The position numbers were made by a program, and so were the translations under genes. Positions 1 through 7,232 of a stretch of 16,740 nucleotides of DNA are shown here, in pieces. This DNA comes from Cyanobacteria bacterium HKST-UBA02 (GTDB taxonomy: Bacteria > Cyanobacteriota > Vampirovibrionia > Obscuribacterales > Obscuribacteraceae). Each line of letters starts with the position of its first letter. Within the stretch, counting starts at the first letter, position 1. The stretch spans positions 1 to 16,740 of the forward strand of contig JAGQHH010000014.1 of the NCBI GenBank assembly GCA_020431945.1. Direction: 5' to 3'. Under the pieces are notes generated by a model, which saw nothing but the letters and a program-made list of their open reading frames with translations, had not been told where the DNA came from and did no database searches.

Positions 1-933
1 AGAGCCGGTGTCGAATGGTGCCCGGCCGGTGAGCAGGGCGAAGCCCACGGAGCCGATCGTATAGATCTCTGCCCGCTCGTCGTGATCGAGATTGCGAGCT
101 TCGTCGGCGGACATATATCGAGCATCGGCGGAGGCTTCCGGATCGCGGTGCATCTCGAGCTTGACCGGACTGAAGTCGGTGACGACGACTGAGGGCTCGG
201 AATTCATGTCGTCTAGGAAGATTATGTTTCCAGGTCTGATATCGGTGTGGGGATAGCCTTCTTTCAAGGCATAAACCAGGGCTTCGCAAACGCCGATCAA
301 GATCATCACAGCTACATCGTAGCTGGGAGTGCCGTGCATCTCGAGGCACTGTTCGATGTTGAAGCCGTCTTTGTATTCCGTCACTACATATGGTGTTTTC
401 TTATTCAGAATCCCGAAGTCGGTTATCTTGGCGATATTGGTATGGGTCAGCCGGGAAAGCTTCTTCATCTCCTGCTCGAAGAGCCGCAGGGCTTCGGGTG
501 ATATTTTCTTGTAGCATTTGACTGCCACTTTCGTACCGCGCTGTTTGTCCCGGGCAAGGATCATGTCGGCTCTCGATCCGATGCCGAGTATTCCCAGTGG
601 CTGGTATCTTTCTGTCGGAAAGTTATCCGGGGACAGTCCCAGGGATGCGAGATCGAGCTCGATCTTGTCGGTCTCGTTCTGCTTGATGTAATTGGCTACT
701 GCTATTGGATTCGGCTTGTCGCAGGCGCAGAGGTCTTCGCGTTTGACCTTGCCGGCGCTGCCGGTTGGAACTCGTTTTTTGCAACTGGTGCACAGGTCGA
801 TGGAAAACTGTGCGTTCGGCGAATAGGTCCGGTTGCACCGGCAGAAAGAGACCCATTGAGTGGTCGCTTGAGCACCCTCTGCCGGCAGTGGCTGCAAGCA
901 CTTCTGACAACTTTCGGTATTCGGCTCTTCCAT
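1..933 (-). CDS. Ser/Thr protein kinase with paired N-terminal zinc ribbons (C-terminus beyond window)
   Basis: The ATG at 933-931 opens a frame of 311 codons that continues past position 1. Residues 9-71 hold two cysteine quartets, C9-x2-C12...C31-x-C33 and C48-x2-C51...C69-x-C71, which read as two zinc ribbons. The kinase fold begins near residue 108: a glycine loop LGILGIGSRAD (113-123), the ATP lysine in VAVK (K139), a helix-C glutamate in LFEQEMKKL, the catalytic-loop motif HTDIRPGN (229-236) and a metal-site DFS (253-255). ARYMSADEA (271-279) sits where the APE segment belongs. Compared with HRDLKPxN and DFG, the loop has Thr for Arg, Arg for the catalytic-loop Lys, and Ser for Gly. Asp231, Asn236 and Asp253 remain, so it may be a weak kinase or a pseudokinase. 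It diverges from the lipoprotein gene at 1117. An AGAGGA at 945-950 lies 12 bases from the start. The kinase fold is certain; activity is not. Confidence 0.9.
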   Translation of the reverse strand, partial: MEEPNTESCQKCLQPLPAEGAQATTQWVSFCRCNRTYSPNAQFSIDLCTSCKKRVPTGSAGKVKREDLCACDKPNPIAVANYIKQNETDKIELDLASLGLSPDNFPTERYQPLGILGIGSRADMILARDKQRGTKVAVKCYKKISPEALRLFEQEMKKLSRLTHTNIAKITDFGILNKKTPYVVTEYKDGFNIEQCLEMHGTPSYDVAVMILIGVCEALVYALKEGYPHTDIRPGNIIFLDDMNSEPSVVVTDFSPVKLEMHRDPEASADARYMSADEARNLDHDERAEIYTIGSVGFALLTGRAPFDTGS

Positions 934-945
934 CGCCCGCGGGCG
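934..945. repeat. 12-bp perfect GC palindrome between RBS and start of the minus-strand kinase
   Basis: CGCCCGCGGGCG equals its own reverse complement. It fills exactly the space between the AGAGGA Shine-Dalgarno-like element and the ATG of the kinase. It could be a protein site or affect initiation; chance is possible in GC-rich DNA. Confidence 0.4.
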
Positions 946-1074
946 TCCTCTAGTAACTGATTTCCCTCAGAACTATGACCGATTTCGACTAAATCGTCCA
1001 ATTGTTATCGGTCAATATGGATGCCGGCACATTGTTAATCCAAAGTGAGTATCGAAAGGTTGTCATGGGGCGCG

Positions 1075-1083
1075 TGATATACT
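1075..1083 (+). promoter_or_regulatory. Candidate extended -10 promoter of the lipoprotein gene
   Basis: TGATATACT fits the TGn-TATAAT-type extended -10 (TATACT at 1078-1083). Transcription would start near 1090, leaving a leader of about 27 bases before the ATG at 1117. No good -35 is visible; extended -10 promoters can work without one. Confidence 0.4.
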
Positions 1084-1116
1084 TCCTGATGAGTTGGTAT
1101 TTTTCCTTGCAATCTT

Positions 1117-2277
1117 ATGATCAAATCCATTTTCCCTGATGCTTTCGTATCGAGAGCGCTAGTCTTTGCTCTGGTTCCATGCATGGCTCTGAGCGGATGT
1201 TCGAACGTCCCCGAGGTGCTGCGAGGGAGTGACAGCATGGACAGATTGTTCGAGCAGAGACACGCATTACTGAAAGAGCACAGGCGTCTGGAGCTTGGTG
1301 ATCCGAAGCAGTGTCCAGACTGGAAAGTGATGCACGATGAGTATATTGCCATGGACAACAAAATCAAGGATACGCTTCTTAAGCGTGGTCCCAGTGCAAT
1401 CCCTGGCCTCGTAAAACGCATGAAAGGCCCCGATGCCAGCTTGAGTGAGAACATTCTGATTGCTCTGGGACCGGAATCGGTCGCACCTGTTATCGAGTAC
1501 GCGCGAAAAGAAGGCGATATAACCAATGCCGGTATCGTTTTGATCGGTATCGGCAAGCCCTGTGTCGAGCCCCTCTACAAAGAGCTTGCCAGCGAACAGC
1601 CGCACATGCGCGATCTGGCTTTGAATGTCTTGATCGAGCTTGCCGGGTTGCGGCTCGCTTCCGACAAATCCAATCGTCTGCCTCCGATAGATCCCTATCT
1701 CCACCAGACTGCTCACTATGACGAGATCGTGAAAGCCCTGGATATAGAGCAGGATCCGTCTTTGAAAGCGAAGCTAGTCGTACTCTTCGGAGCCACTTCG
1801 AAGCCTGATGTGCCGAAAAGGTTAATGGAGATGATTGAAAATGAGCCCAGCCCGGAGGTGCACTATCAGGCGACCGGCTCTCTTATTGCAGCCCTTCGAC
1901 CTCTGTATGGAGATCAATATACGGAGACCTGCGAGTTTTTGCTGAAGCGTTTGGAGACTGAGAAGGATGAAAGTCTGAGGGTCGCCATCCTTGACCCATT
2001 CGTGAGTGTCAGCTCGAGGTTCAAGCCACCGATGGAAGTGCTGCGCAAATCGGCAGCCGACCCGGCAAGCAAAGTTCGCATTACTGCGCTCAAAGCTATC
2101 TTCTGTAATTACGGCGATGATAAAGCGGTGCAGAAGGAGATGATCTCGCTTCTAAAAGAAGGCGATTCCGATACAAAGGGAGCTGTCAGGCTTTGTGTCT
2201 ATTATCTGAATGACCGTGACAACCACCCTCAACTTGATCCGGAGCTCAATTACCTGGTCTATCACAATCGAAAATAG
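1117..2277 (+). CDS. HEAT-repeat-like lipoprotein
   Basis: This 386-aa protein starts with a short basic head, a hydrophobic stretch (about residues 12-27) and a lipobox L-S-G-C with Cys28. It is therefore predicted to be cleaved by signal peptidase II and anchored by lipid outside the cytoplasm. The rest is alpha-helical. From about residue 88 to 375 it shows irregular HEAT-like units such as GPSAIPGLVKRM, GPESVAPVIEYA, IGKPCVEPLYKEL and, near the end, PASKVRITALKAIF. This architecture normally serves as a protein-binding scaffold; no catalytic motif is seen. The Shine-Dalgarno sequence is weak. No in-frame upstream ATG competes with this start. It is transcribed away from the kinase at 933 and ends about 110 bases before the EF-hand gene. 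The ligand is unknown. Confidence 0.8.
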   Translation: MIKSIFPDAFVSRALVFALVPCMALSGCSNVPEVLRGSDSMDRLFEQRHALLKEHRRLELGDPKQCPDWKVMHDEYIAMDNKIKDTLLKRGPSAIPGLVKRMKGPDASLSENILIALGPESVAPVIEYARKEGDITNAGIVLIGIGKPCVEPLYKELASEQPHMRDLALNVLIELAGLRLASDKSNRLPPIDPYLHQTAHYDEIVKALDIEQDPSLKAKLVVLFGATSKPDVPKRLMEMIENEPSPEVHYQATGSLIAALRPLYGDQYTETCEFLLKRLETEKDESLRVAILDPFVSVSSRFKPPMEVLRKSAADPASKVRITALKAIFCNYGDDKAVQKEMISLLKEGDSDTKGAVRLCVYYLNDRDNHPQLDPELNYLVYHNRK

Positions 2278-2371
2278 GAGCATAGTCTTTTGGGGCATTT
2301 CTCCGATTCAGTCACAACTCTGTAATTAATCCGCCATAGAATTTTGGGAGATTGCAGCGCCGCCTTCTTGC

Positions 2372-2380
2372 AAGAGGAGG
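2372..2380 (+). promoter_or_regulatory. Strong Shine-Dalgarno fixing the EF-hand gene start
   Basis: AAGAGGAGG lies 8 bases before the ATG at 2389. This decides against an upstream in-frame TTG at 2344, which has no comparable site. Confidence 0.85.
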
Positions 2381-2388
2381 TTAGCTCG

Positions 2389-3270
2389 ATGGCACTCGAA
2401 CAAAATGGCGAAATCAGCTCGAACGGCACTACTCCGGAAGATGCGGCGGCGGCACAGCGTCTGCAAAACGACGCCTCGCTTACCAGCACCGCGGTGCGGA
2501 ATTTCTTCCAGCATAATCTGGCGACGTTGGATAAGGATCATGATGGCAAGGTCTCCAGCAAGGAGCTGGACTTCTTCAAGCCGACCTCCGAGAAGGACGA
2601 GCAGGCGCTGGCGATCTTGAAGCGCGATCAGAAGGAAATTTCCAAGCTTGCGGTGGATGGATGGTTCTCCGAAGGCGGTATCTCGGAAAGGGATATGGAG
2701 CAATACGAGATCAAGAACTCCAGTGATTATGACGAGAGAGTGAAGAAGATCCAGGACATGGCGGACTCTTTCGAGAAGAATTTCGACAAGCTCGATAGCA
2801 ATCACAACGGCTCCGTCAGTGGTATCGAGCTCGAGGCGGCACTGACTGACCCGAATCTCGATGTCGGATCGAAACAAATGGTGCAGTTCTTGCTGCGAGG
2901 CTATCACAAACTGAACTATGGTCTCAATCCGGATGGAGACAAGATGGAGGAAGGTTTCAGTCGAGGCAACCTTCGCCGAATCGCTCGTACCGCATCATTC
3001 GACAGTACAGACCGCTTCAACGACAAGCAAGATAAGTGGCTAACCGGTGGCAGCGCAGTATTCAGCGTCGGGATGGGAGTACTAGTCGGCTCAGTGGTGT
3101 GTCCGCCCGCCGGGATAGTAGCAGGTCTCGGTGCGGCAGCCATGATGGGACTTGCACACTTCGATGGAAAGAGCTCTCAGTCCAGGTATGACACAAGACT
3201 CCGGTCTCTCACCTTCGAAGCCCTTCGCTCTCTGGATGAGCCCCCTCCGGAGAAGCTAGAACAACAGTAG
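2389..3270 (+). CDS. EF-hand calcium-binding protein with C-terminal hydrophobic Gly/Ala segment
   Basis: The predicted protein has 293 aa. It holds two canonical EF-hand loops: DKDHDGKVSSKE (48-59) and DSNHNGSVSGIE (136-147), each with acidic or Asn ligands at loop positions 1, 3 and 5, Gly at 6 and Glu at 12. Helical, charged stretches flank them. A weaker candidate, NPDGDKMEEGFSRGN, follows around 183-197. Near the C-terminus is a long uncharged stretch rich in Gly, Ala and Val (SVGMGVLVGSVVCPPAGIVA, then LGAAAMMGLAHF), which could insert in or span a membrane as a hairpin. There is no signal peptide, so the EF-hands are probably cytoplasmic. The likely role is calcium sensing or buffering coupled to a membrane. 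The gene stands alone between the lipoprotein gene and the ArsR promoter. The target is unknown. Confidence 0.85.
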   Translation: MALEQNGEISSNGTTPEDAAAAQRLQNDASLTSTAVRNFFQHNLATLDKDHDGKVSSKELDFFKPTSEKDEQALAILKRDQKEISKLAVDGWFSEGGISERDMEQYEIKNSSDYDERVKKIQDMADSFEKNFDKLDSNHNGSVSGIELEAALTDPNLDVGSKQMVQFLLRGYHKLNYGLNPDGDKMEEGFSRGNLRRIARTASFDSTDRFNDKQDKWLTGGSAVFSVGMGVLVGSVVCPPAGIVAGLGAAAMMGLAHFDGKSSQSRYDTRLRSLTFEALRSLDEPPPEKLEQQ

Positions 3271-3295
3271 GAGCACAGGTGTCCGTTGGCGTGGA

Positions 3296-3319
3296 CCGGC
3301 GCGGGTTTCCCCGTGCCGG
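3296..3319 (+). terminator. Terminator-like hairpin after the EF-hand gene
   Basis: CCGGCGCGGG pairs with CCCGTGCCGG (one G-U) around a TTTC loop, 25 bases after the EF-hand stop codon. The T-tract is poor (TCTTGACA follows), so termination would be weak. It sits immediately upstream of the next -35 box. Confidence 0.4.
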
Positions 3320-3321
3320 TC

Positions 3322-3351
3322 TTGACACGGGAGGTTTTTCCGAGATATAGT
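3322..3351 (+). promoter_or_regulatory. Sigma70-type promoter of the ArsR/SRPBCC operon
   Basis: A consensus TTGACA (3322-3327), an 18-base spacer and TATAGT (3346-3351) make a near-ideal housekeeping promoter. Transcription would begin near 3358, inside the first operator palindrome. The leader to the ATG at 3385 would be about 27 bases and holds no Shine-Dalgarno. Confidence 0.75.
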
Positions 3352-3383
3352 TAACCCAGTGGTTAATTAACCGTGTGGTTTAA
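3351..3383. promoter_or_regulatory. Tandem palindromic operator, probable ArsR-family autorepressor site
   Basis: Two consecutive inverted repeats are present: TTAACC-CAGT-GGTTAA (3351-3366) and TTAACC-GTGT-GGTTTAA (3367-3383), centres 16 bases apart. They overlap the end of the -10 box, the expected transcription start and the sequence just before the repressor's start codon. ArsR-family dimers bind such short AT-rich palindromes, so the arrangement fits autorepression with two dimers side by side. Confidence 0.75.
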
Positions 3384-3384
3384 T

Positions 3385-3753
3385 ATGCAGGACAGTCTCA
3401 GTTTGACTTTCTCGGCTCTGGCTGACCCGACCAGGCGGGCGATTCTTGCCCGTCTCTCGGAAGGTGAGGCAAATGTGTCCGAGCTCGCTGAGCCTTTTCT
3501 AGGCGACATGAGTCTGCCGGCGGTCACCAAGCATCTCAAGGTGCTGGAGAAAGCGGGGCTGATCAGCAAGACCAGGGACGCTCAATGGCGCCCTTGCAAG
3601 CTCAATGCCGAAGGATTGAAAGAGGCTGTGGACTGGATCGACGAGTTTCGCGTTTTCTGGGAGGAGAGTTTCGATCGCCTGGATTTATATCTGAAGAGTG
3701 TCACCCGAGACGAAAAGCCAAAAGGAAAAAAGAAAAATGCCCGTAAAAAGTAA
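3385..3753 (+). CDS. ArsR-family winged-helix transcriptional repressor (SRPBCC-linked type)
   Basis: The 122-aa protein opens with LSLTFSALADPTRRAILARL, the hallmark N-terminus of ArsR-type regulators paired with AHSA1-like proteins. The recognition helix region MSLPAVTKHLKVLEKAGLI and the wing QWRPCKL follow. The metal-binding cysteine pairs of arsenic or cadmium sensors are absent, so the inducer is probably not a metal. The C-terminus is a very basic tail (KGKKKNARKK) that overlaps the next gene. I chose the ATG at 3385 over a GTG at 3373, because the family starts just before the LSLTF motif and the GTG lies within the operator. It shares an operon with the tandem SRPBCC gene, whose start lies 17 bases inside this gene. 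Confidence 0.9.
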   Translation: MQDSLSLTFSALADPTRRAILARLSEGEANVSELAEPFLGDMSLPAVTKHLKVLEKAGLISKTRDAQWRPCKLNAEGLKEAVDWIDEFRVFWEESFDRLDLYLKSVTRDEKPKGKKKNARKK

Positions 3754-4681
3754 GTCCAATGAGCTCAAGATCAGACGTGTATTCGATGCTCCTTTGAAGG
3801 CTGTCTGGGAAGCCTGGGCCGATTCGGAGCAGGCTGCTCAGTGGTGGGGACCGCGTGGTTTCACGATCACGACCCACAGCAAGGACCTGCGATCCGGAGG
3901 GCACTGGCGCTATACCATGTACGGTCCGGGCGGAGTCGAGTATGCCAACCTCACGACATATATCGAGGTGGAGGAATACTCGAAGCTGGTTTACGACCAT
4001 GGTGCCACAGAGAACTCCAAGCCCCTGTTTCGCGTGACGGTTCTGTTTGCCGAGCGCGATGGCAAGACCGAGATGGATATGACCATGACCCTGCCGACAC
4101 CCGAGGCTGCCGAGCAGACCAGGAAGTTCATCAAACAGGCCGGCGGCGATTCCACCTGGGATCGGCTGGCAGAGTATATGGTGAAGGAGTTGTCGGGCAA
4201 GCCTGTTTTTGTGATCAATCGCACCTTCGAGGCACCAAAAGAGGTGCTCTTCGATATGTGGACCAAGCCCGAGCACCTTTGCCGGTGGCTGCCACCAACT
4301 GGCTTCGATATGGAGTTTATAAGGGCCGATATTCGCTCTGGTGGCAGCAGCTTCTATGTCATGTCCGCAGGCGACAAGATGAAAATGTATGGTAGAGCTT
4401 TCTACAGCGAGATCACCAGACCCGACAGGCTCGTGTATGCGCAGCAGTTTTGCGATGAGAACGAAAACATCTCACGGCATCCGATGGCACCGGTCTGGCC
4501 GGAGACCATGCTCACCACAGTTGCCTTTACCGAGGAAGAGCCTGAGCTTACTCGTGTCACCGTCACCTGGGAATGCGGAGAGGGTTCGACTCCCGAGGAG
4601 ATCGAAGCATTCATCAAAGAAAGAGGCGGCATGACCATGGGCTGGACCGGCTCCTTCGACAAGCTGGATACTGTTATCTAG
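3737..4681 (+). CDS. Tandem SRPBCC/AHSA1-like domain protein
   Basis: This 314-aa protein consists of two Activator-of-Hsp90-like START-fold domains in tandem. Domain 1 (about 9-152) shows RRVFDAPLKAVWEAW, WWGPRGF and DLRSGGHWRY. Domain 2 (about 157-312) repeats the pattern as NRTFEAPKEVLFDMW, WLPPTGF and DIRSGGSSFY. Most family members have a single domain of about 150 aa, so this is a duplication or fusion. The fold encloses a hydrophobic pocket for small ligands, but the ligand is unknown. The ATG at 3737 has AAAGGA 10 bases upstream and overlaps the ArsR gene by 17 bases, indicating translational coupling. The ArsR/AHSA1 pairing is common in bacteria and usually reflects a repressor controlling its partner. 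The gene ends 8 bases from the convergent gene at 4690. Confidence 0.9.
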   Translation: MPVKSKSNELKIRRVFDAPLKAVWEAWADSEQAAQWWGPRGFTITTHSKDLRSGGHWRYTMYGPGGVEYANLTTYIEVEEYSKLVYDHGATENSKPLFRVTVLFAERDGKTEMDMTMTLPTPEAAEQTRKFIKQAGGDSTWDRLAEYMVKELSGKPVFVINRTFEAPKEVLFDMWTKPEHLCRWLPPTGFDMEFIRADIRSGGSSFYVMSAGDKMKMYGRAFYSEITRPDRLVYAQQFCDENENISRHPMAPVWPETMLTTVAFTEEEPELTRVTVTWECGEGSTPEEIEAFIKERGGMTMGWTGSFDKLDTVI

Positions 4682-4689
4682 ATTCAGAT

Positions 4690-5322
4690 TCATTTCCAAG
4701 TCGGCGGATATGGGCTGATTGCAGGAACTTGTGGTGCTTCTCCTGGTGTCTTCTGTTCGGACCGCTTTCTCCAGCAGGTGACCGGGACAGGATAGAGGAT
4801 GTGGCTGCGGCAATTGACGATACACTTCTGACCTTCTCTCATTGCAAAATTCAGTTCGAACTTGATTTTGCATGGTTGACCAAGTCCTTCAGGGAATCGA
4901 AAGGATTTCTGGTCCAGGGACAAAACTGCTTTTTTTGCCAGGTAGTCGAAGCCTGGATCCTTGCTAAAGGCATCGGTCGAGATGTTCTGTATTTTCGATG
5001 AACGGCCCATCATGAGCGATATCTTGCAGTACTGTCGTCCTTCAAAATCTCGATCTGCCAGTTTGACGAATTCACTTCTTACTGCAGATTCAATCTCTTC
5101 TCCAATTTCTTCGACATCCTGGTAAAGCTTTTCGGAGTTTCTTGAGGCAGAGTTGGAAATTGCAGGCTGGGTCGAGTCCTGTCCGGACTTCTTCACCGTG
5201 GGGGGGGCAGTAAAAAGCTCGGGATGGTAGCGGTGGCGCAATTTATAGTCAGCCTGCGCAAAGGGAGCCAGAAGACCGGCCAGAACACAGGAAGCGATGA
5301 TAGGCAAAGCAATCCGTCTCAT
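4690..5322 (-). CDS. Secreted protein with TonB-C-like domain; contains a C8 tract
   Basis: The 210-aa protein has a Sec signal peptide (MRRIALPIIASCVLAGLLAPFAQA, likely cut after residue 24). A low-complexity linker and a short acidic helix (about 63-90) follow. Residues 97-162 resemble the TonB C-terminal fold: a strand YCKISLMMGRSSKIQNIS, the helix GFDYLAKKAVLSL, then FRFPEGL and a strand CKIKFELNF. Free TonB-C-like domains without the N-terminal membrane anchor occur in several large-genome phyla; their partner is usually unknown. Five cysteines lie between residues 99 and 183. A run of eight C (residues 39-41) lies early in the gene, and a run of seven A encodes the KK of the TonB helix. 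It is the last gene of the minus-strand cluster, 26 bases after the DUF6745-like gene. The domain assignment is by pattern only. Confidence 0.65.
   Translation of the reverse strand: MRRIALPIIASCVLAGLLAPFAQADYKLRHRYHPELFTAPPTVKKSGQDSTQPAISNSASRNSEKLYQDVEEIGEEIESAVRSEFVKLADRDFEGRQYCKISLMMGRSSKIQNISTDAFSKDPGFDYLAKKAVLSLDQKSFRFPEGLGQPCKIKFELNFAMREGQKCIVNCRSHILYPVPVTCWRKRSEQKTPGEAPQVPAISPYPPTWK
5200..5207 (-). repeat. C8 homopolymer inside the secreted-protein gene (possible slippage site)
   Basis: Eight consecutive C on the coding strand span codons 39-41. Reading on from the tract, loss of one C gives TGA within three codons (CCA CGG TGA). Gain of one C gives TGA after roughly 30 codons. Only the present length keeps the TonB-C-like domain in frame. 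Confidence 0.6.
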
Positions 5323-5348
5323 GATTACTTATTACCCCGAACTCCCTT

Positions 5349-6740
5349 TCAACTCTCGAAATCGGGCTCGTATTCATCTGCGTCGAGACCGAAGGTCCAG
5401 GCGACAGCCCCTTTGGCTGTGTGGATATCCGGCGGTACGCGGAGGTAGTATTCCTTTTTCGAGCCATCGGATTCGGGAGTGGAGTTTTTCACGCAGACCA
5501 TGGCTTCGCAGACACCGTCGTGGAAGTGCTTGTGGTAGAGAATGCCGAATTCATCCTGGTGAATGATATTGACGTTCGACTCTTTGAGAAACTTCTCCGG
5601 TCCATAGAGCGTGATGAGCAGACGTCGAACCTCGGCATTGTCGGTGCTCTCGATTCGCTCTATCGTCAGTCGGCTGCGATCTTCCATGAGGTCCAGGGGC
5701 AACAATATACCGTGCATGAAGTAGAGCTTAAAGTGGTCGGCGAAGGTCACCGCAGCCCGGAGGTCGCTGTGAAGAGAGTCGCGCTCATCGAGATCTATAT
5801 TGGACGGTCTTCTCATCACGAAGCAAACGCCTTTGCAAAGCCGATAGGCTGGAGCCAGCTCATGGAGCTCCAGCCAGAGCCTGAGTGGATCGGTCTCGGG
5901 TGGAAAGTCGATGTCCAGGCAGTTCAATGCGGCACCGTACATGATGGCGGGACCGTTCATCTCGCCTATGTGAGTCCATTCGTAGTTGGTCGTTCCCAGG
6001 TGTGCCAGGTACTCTGTCCGCTCTTCACCCGGTAAGCTCGACTCGAGCAAAGAGCGGGTCTGATCGAAGACCCGGCGCATGGTCAATAGATTGCTCAGAC
6101 CGGTGCCGGGATATTCGTACTTCAGTGCTGCGATCTTCTCCAGACCAAGCTTCGACTCAATGCTTTCTCTTGTTGCGGCGGCAGCAGTCCAGACCTCGTT
6201 GTAGAAGAATGTTGCCGCGGAGGCGGTGCTTTCCTTCGGCAGCGCTCCAAGAGTGCTGGATAGCCCGGAGAGACGCTCTCTCAGAAGTTCGAGAGGCTGC
6301 ACTCCGATTGTTTCGCTCTCACGAAGCGACTCGAAGAGCGGCTCGGGGTCTCTGTCGGCTGTAGCGAGAGGAAGCAAGAATGCCTGCAAGGTGCTGTCGC
6401 ACCATATTATCAGAGGCTCTGGCAGCCCGGCGCAGTTATAGATCGATTTGATAGCCTTTTCGGTGGCAGCGATTCCGACTCGTTTTGCTGATATGGCGAG
6501 CTTACTCCACCGTATCTGATACCTCCGCATGGCTTTTTCTTCCGTCCTGGAAAATGGCGACCCCAGTGTGCCGGAGCTGCGGCCAAGGCGATAGGCGACG
6601 TGTCCTTCCACTTCTTCGCTGGTGATGCCGTACTCGTGCATATTGGCTCTCGTTCTGCCAAGCGGACGCTGGCCCGGAGGGATGGGCATAGTTCTTTTGA
6701 TGATGCCCTCGAGAGCCTCGTTTCGCATTCGCTCGCTCAA
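5349..6740 (-). CDS. DUF6745-like protein of unknown function
   Basis: The 463-aa protein resembles the DUF6745 family known from actinobacteria and cyanobacteria, judged by recalled motifs. The N-terminal part carries KAIKSIYNCAGLPEPLIIWC (96-115, helix then strand). The C-terminal part carries FADHFKLYFMHGILLP (333-348), NAEVRRLLITLYG (368-380) and the strongly conserved-looking end VKNSTPESDGSKKEYYLRVP followed by TAKGAVAWTFGLDADEY. No catalytic motif, signal peptide or membrane helix is seen, so it is probably cytoplasmic. The TTG start at 6740 overlaps the preceding stop codon (TTGA) and has GAGG 8 bases upstream. An in-frame ATG at 6728 is the alternative, with a poorly placed RBS. It is coupled to the small membrane protein upstream. 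The family assignment is moderately sure and the function unknown. Confidence 0.8.
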   Translation of the reverse strand: MSERMRNEALEGIIKRTMPIPPGQRPLGRTRANMHEYGITSEEVEGHVAYRLGRSSGTLGSPFSRTEEKAMRRYQIRWSKLAISAKRVGIAATEKAIKSIYNCAGLPEPLIIWCDSTLQAFLLPLATADRDPEPLFESLRESETIGVQPLELLRERLSGLSSTLGALPKESTASAATFFYNEVWTAAAATRESIESKLGLEKIAALKYEYPGTGLSNLLTMRRVFDQTRSLLESSLPGEERTEYLAHLGTTNYEWTHIGEMNGPAIMYGAALNCLDIDFPPETDPLRLWLELHELAPAYRLCKGVCFVMRRPSNIDLDERDSLHSDLRAAVTFADHFKLYFMHGILLPLDLMEDRSRLTIERIESTDNAEVRRLLITLYGPEKFLKESNVNIIHQDEFGILYHKHFHDGVCEAMVCVKNSTPESDGSKKEYYLRVPPDIHTAKGAVAWTFGLDADEYEPDFES

Positions 6741-7219
6741 GACTGCAGCCTCGTCGATTGGCTGGACTCCCTGTACTTCAATATCAGTCCCCAGGTGAAG
6801 CCGAGCACCAGCAGAACATGGAGCACGATAAAGAACCAGACGCCGATATCGAAAACGCTTCCGGACTGGACACCCGGAGTGTCATGGCACCACGTGATGA
6901 GCTTGGAGGGAAGCAGCCAGAGCTCGAAGAGGCTGTGTCCGATCCCGATGGCGGCAAGCACACATTTGATGGCGTCAGAACCGATGAGGGCGACTGCCAC
7001 CCGGGCCGAGCCGGCAACGAAAGCGTCGCCGCCCTGTAGATTCCAGGTGATCTCGAGCAGACCGACTTGATCTGGACTGTACATGGAAGACACGCCGGAC
7101 CCTAAGAAGCCGAGATAGGTGCCGGCGGAGATCATTGCGATAAGACCCGAGAGCATCGGCGGAATACCGCCAAGAATCAGAAAGATGCTTAGAATTCTCG
7201 ATGCGTTTATGCCAGGCAT
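6737..7219 (-). CDS. Small multi-pass membrane protein, unknown
   Basis: The 160-aa protein has a first hydrophobic hairpin-like segment (ILSIFLILGGIPPMLSGLIA, about residues 8-27). A central segment (AVALIGSDAIKCVLAAIGIG, about 76-95) and a C-terminal helix (VWFFIVLHVLLVLGFTWGLI, about 127-146) follow. It ends in a short hydrophilic tail. I see no conserved catalytic motif and do not recognise the family. The ATG at 7219 is supported by GGAG 7 bases upstream; the open frame extends further to 7318, but that part overlaps the upstream gene and is implausible. It starts 13 bases after the zinc-finger-like gene and overlaps the DUF6745-like gene by 4 bases, so all three should be co-transcribed. 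It may tether its cytoplasmic neighbours to the membrane, which is inference from position only. Confidence 0.75.
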   Translation of the reverse strand: MPGINASRILSIFLILGGIPPMLSGLIAMISAGTYLGFLGSGVSSMYSPDQVGLLEITWNLQGGDAFVAGSARVAVALIGSDAIKCVLAAIGIGHSLFELWLLPSKLITWCHDTPGVQSGSVFDIGVWFFIVLHVLLVLGFTWGLILKYRESSQSTRLQS

Positions 7220-7232
7220 GGCCGATCTCCGG

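Noticed and set aside
3701..4276. 191-codon minus-strand frame over the SRPBCC gene
   Set aside because: It is a shadow of a well-supported gene; no start signal or domain.
5421..6035. 204-codon plus-strand frame inside the DUF6745-like gene
   Set aside because: It is antisense to a gene with recognisable conserved motifs and shows no motif of its own.
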